In this document: positions 1 through 4,837 of the stretch, in pieces | Numbering within the stretch: the stretch's first letter is position 1 | How the letters are laid out: the number at the start of each line of letters is the position of its first letter | From: JBCKUK01 sp038924905 | Lineage (GTDB): Bacteria; Pseudomonadota; Gammaproteobacteria; Burkholderiales; Methylophilaceae | Assembly (NCBI GenBank): GCA_038924905.1 | Contig: JBCKUK010000041.1 | Span: 1-10,713 of the forward strand | Direction: 5' to 3' | DNA: 10,713 bases | Made by a program: the position numbers and the translations under genes | Notes under the pieces: model-generated | What the model was told of the DNA's origin: nothing | Seen by the model: only the letters and a program-made list of their open reading frames with translations | Database searches by the model: none

Positions 1-19
1 TCGTAAACCTATCAAGATC

Positions 20-553
20 TTATCGATTATTCATCCGCTTGAGATCGTCAATAATCTGTTGCGAATGGCGTGAGGTATCGACGCTAAGGTAAGTTTTGGC
101 AATGTTGCCTTTTGGGTCAATCAAAAACGTATAGCGTTTAGCCTTTTTGATAAACCCTAGATTCATCAGTGCGCCGTAACTGTCAGCCACTTTGCCATCC
201 TTATCTGAGAGCAGGGTGAAGGGCAGGCTGTATTTTTTGGCAAACCGGGCGTGGGAATCGGTGTCATCCACGCTTATGCCTACCACCTTGGCGCCCAGTT
301 TTTCCAGCTGAACCAGATCATCCCTGAAATGGCAGGCTTCTTTGGTGCAACCCGGGGTGTCGTCTTTGGGGTAGAAATACAGTACCAGCCATTGGCCGGC
401 ATAATCGCTTAATTGATGGGCTTGCGAATTAGCATCCGGCAAGGTGAAGTCGGGTGCAGGTTGCCCGGCTTTAGGTGCGGCGCTGCTGAAACTGACTGCG
501 CGAAACACCAGAAGAGCGACAGCTAGCAGCGCAATTACGGCTAAAATTTTCAT
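20..553 (-). CDS. bcp: PrxQ/BCP-type thiol peroxiredoxin with N-terminal export or anchor segment
   Basis: This is a thiol peroxidase that would reduce hydrogen peroxide and organic hydroperoxides using thioredoxin-like donors. The protein is 177 aa from the ATG at 553. Residues 4-17 are strongly hydrophobic and run into SFSSAAP, so the product is probably secreted or anchored with its catalytic domain in the periplasm. The peroxidatic site is TPGCTKEAC: Cys69 is the attacking cysteine and Cys74, five residues on, is the resolving cysteine of the PrxQ subfamily. Arg140, just before TFLIDPKG, is the likely conserved active-site arginine. An ATG at 559 is also in frame, but GGAG at 561-564 lies only one base from it and seven bases from the ATG at 553, so 553 is preferred. 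Family assignment is secure; localisation is inferred from the hydrophobic segment. The gene is separated from the polysaccharide locus by the tRNA and is probably core chromosome. Confidence 0.93.
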   Translation of the reverse strand: MKILAVIALLAVALLVFRAVSFSSAAPKAGQPAPDFTLPDANSQAHQLSDYAGQWLVLYFYPKDDTPGCTKEACHFRDDLVQLEKLGAKVVGISVDDTDSHARFAKKYSLPFTLLSDKDGKVADSYGALMNLGFIKKAKRYTFLIDPKGNIAKTYLSVDTSRHSQQIIDDLKRMNNR

Positions 554-560
554 TTTCATT

Positions 561-564
561 CTCC
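561..564 (-). promoter_or_regulatory. Shine-Dalgarno GGAG that selects the peroxiredoxin start
   Basis: On the minus strand GGAG precedes two in-frame ATGs. Spacing is 1 nt to the ATG at 559 and 7 nt to the ATG at 553, so the inner ATG is the likely start. Confidence 0.6.
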
Positions 565-616
565 AGTATTACTCAGCAAAATCACTGAATTCATCATACA
601 GAAAGCCACACTGATT

Positions 617-646
617 TTGTCGGCATGCTATGTACGACAGTAAATA
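617..646 (+). promoter_or_regulatory. Possible sigma-70 promoter for the tRNA-Arg gene
   Basis: TTGTCG at 617-622 resembles a -35 box (TTGACA). After an 18-nt spacer, TAAATA at 641-646 is a weak -10 box (3 of 6 consensus matches). Transcription would start about 10 nt before the tRNA. The -10 is poor, so the call rests mainly on position. Confidence 0.3.
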
Positions 647-663
647 TGAGAAAATATCGCCAT

Positions 664-739
664 GCCCTCGTAGCTCAGTGGATAGAGCGACCCCCTCCTA
701 AGGGGTAGGTCACACGTTCGATTCGTGTCGTGGGCACCA
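664..739 (+). tRNA. tRNA-Arg (anticodon CCU), CCA end encoded
   Basis: The 76-nt cloverleaf folds by eye. Acceptor strands are GCCCTCG and CGTGGGC; the D stem is GCTC/GAGC; the anticodon stem is ACCCC/GGGGT around loop CTCCTAA; the variable loop is AGGTC; the T stem is ACACG/CGTGT around TTCGATT. Discriminator A736 and a genomically encoded CCA (737-739) follow. Anticodon CCT reads the rare arginine codon AGG. One oddity: acceptor pair 5:68 (bases 668 and 731) is U-U rather than a Watson-Crick pair. It is the only plus-strand gene and may mark the edge of the accessory region to its right. Confidence 0.95.
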
Positions 740-867
740 GTTTTTATAATGCTTGCAGCGATTCAGGCCTTTTTATTTCATGCATGTGTTTGTGGAATGT
801 AACCAGTTTGTAACCGCGCTTACTGAATGGATTGCTTTTGCTCGGGCTGTGTCTTTCTGACTCCCCC

Positions 868-1467
868 CTAAATCAGCCCCCGCTCGGCAAAACTCAGCAC
901 TTCCATGCCCGCCACGATGAAATGATCCAGCACGCGCACGTCTACCAGTGCTAAGGCTTGTTTGAGGGCTGTAGTGAGGAGTTCGTCTGACCTGCTAGGC
1001 TCTGCCATGCCTGATGGGTGATTGTGGGCAAATATGACCGCTGCGGCGTTGTGGTGCAGGGAGGCTTTGACTACTTCGCGGGGATAGACGCTGGTTTGTG
1101 TCAGCGTACCTCTGAATAATTCTTCAATCGCGATCACCCGGTGCTGTGCATCGAGGAACAGCGCAACAAAACTTTCGTGCTCACGCCCGGCGAAGTGTAT
1201 CCGTAGATAATCACGAACGGCAGCCGGTGCATTTAACGCGTCTCTTTGCTTGACCTCTTCCACTAGCCAGCGCTTGACTAGCTCACGCGCAACCAAGCAC
1301 CTTTCATGCAGTGCGCCTTGGTCATATTCCGAGGTGAACACAGAAGACAGCGACCCTTGATAAAGTTTCCTTGCTTGCCGTACTCCGACAAGTTTACCCA
1401 GCAGCTCGGTGTCGGATAGCCTTAAATAAGTGTGCGTTTGATTGCTTTCGATTGCGCTGTTGCTCAT
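868..1467 (-). CDS. Short RadC-family protein with JAB/MPN (JAMM) metalloprotease-like domain
   Basis: This is a 199-aa RadC-family protein with a JAMM metal-site signature in its C-terminal half: Glu131 (YPREVVK), then AHNHPSG with His148 and His150, then Ser160-Asp161 (PSRSDEL). Strand- and helix-rich segments around VALFLDAQHRVIAIEE and VRVLDHFIVAG match the RadC core. The N-terminal 80 residues do not show the clear helix-hairpin-helix of chromosomal RadC, and the length is slightly under the usual 220-230 aa, as in RadC-like genes on islands and plasmids. The biochemical role of RadC proteins is unresolved; the old DNA-repair label is doubtful. A TTG at 1479 is in frame, but the ATG at 1467 has GGGGGA just upstream and is preferred. 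The gene sits between a tRNA and a polysaccharide locus, a common place for an island passenger. Confidence 0.88.
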   Translation of the reverse strand: MSNSAIESNQTHTYLRLSDTELLGKLVGVRQARKLYQGSLSSVFTSEYDQGALHERCLVARELVKRWLVEEVKQRDALNAPAAVRDYLRIHFAGREHESFVALFLDAQHRVIAIEELFRGTLTQTSVYPREVVKASLHHNAAAVIFAHNHPSGMAEPSRSDELLTTALKQALALVDVRVLDHFIVAGMEVLSFAERGLI

Positions 1468-1763
1468 AGTGTCCCCCAATAGGCGAAGTGCCTACTAGTG
1501 GGGCGCTGTCAACCCTCCCATACCCCCCGGCGGGCCAACGAGATAAGACCACCCGCCCTACAATGAGATATCGCTCTCATAAAAATGTAAGCTGGGTATA
1601 TCGATGTAAAGAGCTTTACGTAAGAGGATTGGGCTTTTGCTTTACGTCAAAAAACGCGCTGATTTATGGCTTACAAATTTAACGCTGGCTTTGTTCTGCA
1701 GTACACGTCAAGAAGAGGATGATCCTCGCGCCTGGTTATTTCTGCGCGATATCAGTCAACTCT
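1468..1763. other. Non-coding gap of about 300 bp with clustered GTAAAG/CTTTAC repeats
   Basis: No convincing gene was seen here on either strand. The middle part carries a cluster of related motifs: GTAAGC at 1587-1592, GTAAAG/CTTTAC as a 6-bp inverted repeat at 1606-1619, the 8-bp palindrome TTACGTAA at 1616-1623, GCTTTACGT repeated directly at 1613-1621 and 1639-1647, and GCTTAC at 1669-1674. The left part (1500-1560) is much more G+C-rich than the middle. The gap could hold an operator or the scar of an insertion; the sequence does not decide which. Confidence 0.45.
1472..1477 (-). promoter_or_regulatory. Ribosome binding site GGGGGA of the RadC-like gene
   Basis: On the minus strand GGGGGA lies 4 nt before the ATG at 1467. 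It also overlaps the alternative upstream TTG (1477-1479), which argues against that earlier start. Confidence 0.5.
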
Positions 1764-1874
1764 TCACTGAAGTGCCGTCATCTTTTTTGCATCACGCTGA
1801 ATCAGCGCGCCGATTAGAGCGCCTACCATCGTTCCGGCAACCGCAACCGCCGAAGCAAGAATCTGTGCGTCCAT
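1764..1874 (-). CDS. 36-aa single-span glycine-zipper membrane peptide, coupled to the GT4 gene
   Basis: A small open frame encodes 36 residues beginning MDAQILASAVAVAG and ending KKMTALQ. Residues 5-25 form one hydrophobic helix rich in Ala, Val, Leu and Ile. It contains Gly14, Gly18 and Gly22 at exact four-residue spacing, a GxxxGxxxG glycine zipper that usually packs transmembrane helices together. The tail is charged (QRDAKK), which by the positive-inside rule favours a cytoplasmic C-terminus. The ATG at 1874-1872 shares one base with the stop codon of the upstream glycosyltransferase (TGATG), the classic arrangement for translational coupling. I do not recognise the family. The membrane-helix composition and coupling argue for a real gene, but at this length chance remains possible. 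Confidence 0.6.
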   Translation of the reverse strand: MDAQILASAVAVAGTMVGALIGALIQRDAKKMTALQ

Positions 1875-2986
1875 CACTTGCCCGCCAGCTCATGATAAAG
1901 CTTCACATATTCGCCAACCATCTGTTCTGCCGTAAAGTATTTCCAATACCGCTCTTCAGCGCGCCGGCCCATTTCTGCAGCCTCCGTCGGGTGTTCCCAC
2001 AAGTACTGCATCGCTTGGCGTAGGGCGGCAGGGTCGCTGGGCGGCACCACCAGCCCCGTCTCATCGGCGATATTGATGAATGTAGTACCAGTGCCAATTT
2101 CGCTAGAGATCATCGGCTTGCCATACATGGCACCTTCCAGCAGGGAGATACCAAACGCCTCAGAGCGCAAGTGGGATGGAAAGAGAACGGCGTAGCACAG
2201 TGTCAACAACGCAACTTTATCCTCATCAGGCAAGTGTCCCAGAAAGTGAATGTTGCGCAAGCCAAGTTGAGCCGCGTGTACTTTGAGATCACCCTCGATG
2301 GGTCCAGCTCCCACGATGACGATGGGGTGGTCAGTGCCTTGCGCTGCTTCCATCATGATATGCAGGCCCTTGTAGTACCGGAGCACCCCCACAAAAAGGA
2401 AAAATTTTGGGCCGAGCTTTTCCCGCCAAAATTGCAATCGCTCCGCCCGTGGCTGTGGGTAGGTTGCCTTGTCCATACCAATTGGAATCACACTCACCTT
2501 TTCGGGGTACCTGGCTAACACGTCACTGGTTGCCAAGTAGTTAGGTGAAGTAGCCACAATGCGATCCATACTTCCCAGAAACTTCCACATCAAAGGCCTG
2601 TAAAGTTTGAGCAGATTTTTTTGGCGAATGATGTCCGAGTGGTAGGTCACCACAGTAGGTTTCTTAATGCGCGTCGCGAAATGCACCACATCCATAAACG
2701 GCCATGGAAAGTGGTAGTGAATGACATCCGCCTGCTTGGCCAGCTGCGCAAAGCGTAGAAATGCAGAGAGTGAAAACCCTGTTGATACAACCTGAAGGTC
2801 AAGCCGCGCCCGGTGCGCAAGGTAACCATCAATTTCAATCGTGCGAGGCACTCGATCAGGTGTCAGTGACAACACATCAGTCTGGATCCCAAGCTTGATG
2901 GCGCCCCTGGCTATTTGATTGATGACTTGTTCGATGCCCCCCGTCGTGTCGGGGAAAGACGTCTTGAAAAAATGTAAAATCCGCAC
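1874..2986 (-). CDS. GT4-family glycosyltransferase, WbpZ-like
   Basis: This 370-aa GT-B retaining glycosyltransferase would transfer a sugar, probably from a GDP-linked donor, to a growing lipid-linked glycan on the cytoplasmic face. The N-terminal acceptor domain begins MRILHFFKTSFPDTTGGIEQ, with the GG loop near residues 16-17. The C-terminal donor domain contains FVGVLRYYKG (198-207), VGAGP (225-229), the EX7E motif Glu276 to Glu284 in SEAFGISLLEGA, and GLVVPP (311-316). The N-terminus strongly resembles WbpZ of the Pseudomonas A-band (D-rhamnan) pathway; that comparison is from memory. Start is GTG at 2986; an in-frame TGA lies six codons upstream, and the sequence from GTG matches the family start. 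The ancestral gmd stop lies 34 bp upstream, supporting an old gmd-wbpZ operon. The stop overlaps the 36-aa gene. Confidence 0.9.
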   Translation of the reverse strand: MRILHFFKTSFPDTTGGIEQVINQIARGAIKLGIQTDVLSLTPDRVPRTIEIDGYLAHRARLDLQVVSTGFSLSAFLRFAQLAKQADVIHYHFPWPFMDVVHFATRIKKPTVVTYHSDIIRQKNLLKLYRPLMWKFLGSMDRIVATSPNYLATSDVLARYPEKVSVIPIGMDKATYPQPRAERLQFWREKLGPKFFLFVGVLRYYKGLHIMMEAAQGTDHPIVIVGAGPIEGDLKVHAAQLGLRNIHFLGHLPDEDKVALLTLCYAVLFPSHLRSEAFGISLLEGAMYGKPMISSEIGTGTTFINIADETGLVVPPSDPAALRQAMQYLWEHPTEAAEMGRRAEERYWKYFTAEQMVGEYVKLYHELAGK

Positions 2987-3033
2987 TCTTCGCCCAATTC
3001 AAATATTTTGAAAGCGCAACTTATTCGTGGTGA

Positions 3034-3038
3034 TTCAA
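3034..3038. repeat. Target-site duplication, left copy
   Basis: TTCAA here directly repeats 3151-3155 and abuts the CCCAGATT end of the MITE. The reading-frame reconstruction of gmd supports it as a true duplication. Confidence 0.8.
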
Positions 3039-3150
3039 CCCAGATTGTTCATTATAGCCAAAACACTCGTTTTAAAGAGATTTCCTAATGGTATCCATTA
3101 GGAATTATTCAATTAAATCAATCGTAGGTATATCTAATGGACAATCTGGG
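3039..3150. mobile_element. 112-bp MITE-like element with 16-bp terminal inverted repeats and TTGAA target duplication
   Basis: The terminal inverted repeats are CCCAGATTGTTCATTA (3039-3054) and TAATGGACAATCTGGG (3135-3150), matching at 15 of 16 positions. TTCAA (plus strand; TTGAA on the minus strand) occurs directly on both sides at 3034-3038 and 3151-3155, as a 5-bp target-site duplication would. The element is far too short for a transposase, and a 10-bp hairpin sits at its centre. It interrupts the gmd remnant, and precise removal restores that reading frame. It would have been mobilised by a full-length insertion sequence with the same ends elsewhere in the genome. I cannot name that family with confidence. 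Confidence 0.85.
3082..3104. repeat. Perfect 10-bp inverted repeat, hairpin at the centre of the MITE
   Basis: TTCCTAATGG (3082-3091) and CCATTAGGAA (3095-3104) pair perfectly around a TAT loop. The hairpin lies right after the premature stop of the interrupted gmd frame. It could act as a weak bidirectional terminator, but neither side has a good T run. The half-site CTAATGG also occurs at the inner edge of the right terminal repeat (3134-3140). Confidence 0.75.
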
Positions 3151-3155
3151 TTCAA
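3151..3155. repeat. Target-site duplication, right copy
   Basis: TTCAA abuts the TCTGGG end of the MITE and matches the left copy. Confidence 0.8.
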
Positions 3156-3267
3156 AGTTTGGTAACCGTGTTTCTTGACCAACTCATCGCGCTCGGCAGA
3201 CTTGAGATCCTCGCGCACCATCTCGGCCACCAGCTCCTTGAAGGTGATTTTGGGCATCCAACCCACA

Positions 3268-3276
3268 GATATTCAT
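3268..3276. repeat. 9-bp direct repeat GATATTCAT downstream of the WbpY-like gene
   Basis: GATATTCAT (ATGAATATC on the minus strand) lies just past the WbpY-like stop, at the breakpoint of the gmd remnant. The other copy (4458-4466) is the start of the same glycosyltransferase gene. The two copies bracket that gene and may be microhomology from a recombination event. Confidence 0.45.
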
Positions 3277-3284
3277 AAGGCGAA

Positions 3285-4466
3285 TTATACCTGCTTACCC
3301 ATCAACCTTGCCTCGCTACCAAAGGCATCGTTATTCACGGCACGGTATACCTCCACAGTTTCCCGCGCGGTCGTATCCCAGGAATACCTGCTTGCAACTT
3401 CCAAAGATCGTCTGGATGCTTCACCTCGCCACCGATCATCTTCCAGCAGCACACGAATGCTTTCAGTCATCGCTTGAATGTCTTCAGCCTCCATAATAAG
3501 TGCCGCCCCTGAGGCCACTTCCGGTAACGATGAGCGATTGGAGATAAGCACCGGCAAGCCGCTCGCCATGGCTTCAAGCACGGGCAAGCCGAATCCCTCG
3601 TACAACGACGGGTAAACAAACCCTCGAGCGCTAGAGAATAACTGCGACAAATCGGCCTCCAACACGTATCCAAGGTAGCGCAACCAGCCCTGCTGCTGGC
3701 CCCGATCAATACGGCGGTGGATAGCCTCACTCCGCCATCCATAACCGCCAGCCAACACCAGAGGGTAACGATTTCGCAGAGCCAGAGGCAACGCTTCATA
3801 GGCCAACAGCAATGCCTCGATATTCTTTCTTGGCTCAATCGTTGCCACGCAGAGCGCGTAGCCCCCATACGCCAAGCCGAACTTCCCCAGCACACCAGCC
3901 GTCTCATCAACCCCTCTGGGACGGTACGCCTCGTCAACCCCCAACAGAACGGCACGTATCTTGTTTTTTGGCCAGCCAAAAAACTCAATAATCTCCTGGC
4001 GAATGAATTCCGAAGGGGTAATCAAATAATTCGCACGGTCCAATGCAATCTGAATTTCCCGCTGCATGAAAGCAACACGCTCCGGCGGATGAAACTGCGG
4101 GCAAATAAAAATCGAAAGGTCGTGAATAGTTGCGATTGCCGGCCCCGCACAAGGTGGCAGGTAGAAATTGGGGCCGTGATACAAATAATCGGGAAACCCC
4201 CGCAAACGTTGGCGCAACAACAAGGGAGACAACAAGCGATAAGCCGCCACCGCCAACGGGATACGTAACAGCCGCTGCCGTACAGCAAGCTTAGCCGGCG
4301 ACTGGTCGAGCAGCGACCGGACATCGTTCACCCAATGGCCTTCGAAAAAAAAGCGCACCGACTCCACATCTTGCATGCTCGGAACCCGGTTTGCCAGCTC
4401 CCATGTGTAGCGGCCGATACCGGTCAGGGGTGGTTTGATCGCATTGACGGCGAGAATGATATTCAT
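3285..4466 (-). CDS. GT4-family glycosyltransferase, WbpY-like
   Basis: This 393-aa GT-B retaining glycosyltransferase would add hexose or deoxyhexose (mannose or D-rhamnose in the closest relatives I recall) to a polysaccharide. The N-terminal domain starts MNIILAVNAIKPPLTGIGRY, with the GIGRY loop at 16-20; HGPNFYLPP (97-105) and IHDLSIF (114-120) are typical of WbpY/MtfB-like enzymes. The donor domain has TIEPRKNI (209-216), LAGGYGW (238-244) and the EX7E motif Glu290 to Glu298 in YEGFGLPVLEAM. ATG at 4466 starts exactly at the conserved N-terminus. The region upstream is a broken SGNH hydrolase and the region downstream is a broken gmd, so this gene is bordered by truncated genes on both sides. 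Family call is firm; sugar specificity is inference. Confidence 0.9.
   Translation of the reverse strand: MNIILAVNAIKPPLTGIGRYTWELANRVPSMQDVESVRFFFEGHWVNDVRSLLDQSPAKLAVRQRLLRIPLAVAAYRLLSPLLLRQRLRGFPDYLYHGPNFYLPPCAGPAIATIHDLSIFICPQFHPPERVAFMQREIQIALDRANYLITPSEFIRQEIIEFFGWPKNKIRAVLLGVDEAYRPRGVDETAGVLGKFGLAYGGYALCVATIEPRKNIEALLLAYEALPLALRNRYPLVLAGGYGWRSEAIHRRIDRGQQQGWLRYLGYVLEADLSQLFSSARGFVYPSLYEGFGLPVLEAMASGLPVLISNRSSLPEVASGAALIMEAEDIQAMTESIRVLLEDDRWRGEASRRSLEVASRYSWDTTARETVEVYRAVNNDAFGSEARLMGKQV
4458..4466. repeat. 9-bp direct repeat GATATTCAT at the start of the WbpY-like gene
   Basis: This copy contains the start codon and next two codons of the glycosyltransferase. It matches 3268-3276 exactly and lies about 10 bp from the point where SGNH-hydrolase similarity stops. 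Confidence 0.45.
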
Positions 4467-4800
4467 TGCTGCGACCAGTTGAAATGGATTACATCATACT
4501 TCCATGTACCCAGCCATTTCTCTCTCATCTGCAAGCCCATGCGGGTATCGCCGGAATTTTACGGTTCTTTGCTGAGCATGGGACGGAAAACATTCGCCCT
4601 CCCACGCAAGCGCTCGCGTACTGACAGTGTATACCCGACAGAAATAGAATCACCAATGAAAAAATATTCGGCAGCCTCGGGTCTGCGATGAAGTCCCAGT
4701 TGCCCTTGAGGCCGACTGATGGTGTGAATGGTTGGACTGATATTGATTGGGCATGTGCAAACGAAGCAATGCAAAATGCAACATATACTACCCAACCCAC
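4463..4800 (-). pseudogene. Decayed SGNH/GDSL-family hydrolase with signal peptide
   Basis: From a possible GTG start at 4800 (GGGGGG lies 7 nt upstream) the frame reads a signal peptide ending VAFCIASFAHA, then GNWDFIADPRLPNIF. It slips at a run of six T (plus-strand A 4659-4664). Adding one T gives PNIFFIGDSISVGYT, the SGNH block I with its Ser nucleophile. The frame then meets TAA at 4559-4561 after SKEP and continues as NSGDTRMGLQMREKWLG and YDVIHFNW, another conserved block of this family. Similarity ends at FNW, where WLHD-type residues would normally follow, and the next gene begins. Three lesions (frameshift, nonsense, truncation) make it a pseudogene. An intact enzyme would be an exported esterase or acetyl-hydrolase trimming polysaccharide substituents. 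It starts 37 nt after the YidC-like stop, so it was probably part of that operon. Confidence 0.75.
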
Positions 4801-4837
4801 GGAACTGCCCCCCGAAGTGAAGTTGGATATGCCACGC

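Larger units (their letters stand above)
3021..3272 (-). pseudogene. gmd: C-terminal remnant of GDP-mannose 4,6-dehydratase, split by a MITE
   Basis: Minus-strand codons from 3272 encode ISVGWMPKITFKELVAEM, then VREDLKSAERDELVKKHGYQT, the typical Gmd C-terminal tail. An in-frame TGA (3273-3275) lies directly upstream, so only the last 44 codons survive and no NAD-binding or catalytic region remains. The 112-bp element at 3039-3150 interrupts the frame after the Leu codon of QTL and supplies a premature stop at 3105-3107. Skipping the element plus one TTGAA copy gives LNHHE followed by TAA at 3021-3023, as expected for Gmd ends. Intact Gmd makes GDP-4-keto-6-deoxymannose, precursor of GDP-D-rhamnose and GDP-fucose. 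The fragment is non-functional. It lies between WbpY-like and WbpZ-like genes, as expected for an A-band-type cluster. Confidence 0.85.

Noticed and set aside
760..830. TGTAACC repeated directly about 14 bases apart after the tRNA, as an attachment-site remnant
   Set aside because: Seven bases repeated once is not significant and it does not match the tRNA 3' end.
1507..1512. Perfect -35 hexamer TTGACA on the minus strand upstream of the RadC-like gene
   Set aside because: No acceptable -10 box lies 16-18 bases downstream, so I did not call a promoter.
3105..3257. A 50-codon minus-strand frame starting MPKITFKEL as a stand-alone small gene
   Set aside because: Its first 34 codons are the Gmd C-terminal tail and the rest is read from the MITE; it is a pseudogene fragment.
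3467..3988. Long minus-strand frame overlapping the WbpY-like gene in another frame
   Set aside because: Trp-, Cys- and Arg-rich composition is typical of an out-of-frame reading of the real gene.
3717..4268. Long plus-strand frame inside the WbpY-like gene
   Set aside because: It is antisense to a strongly conserved glycosyltransferase and its protein has low-complexity Gln/Arg-rich composition typical of a shadow frame.
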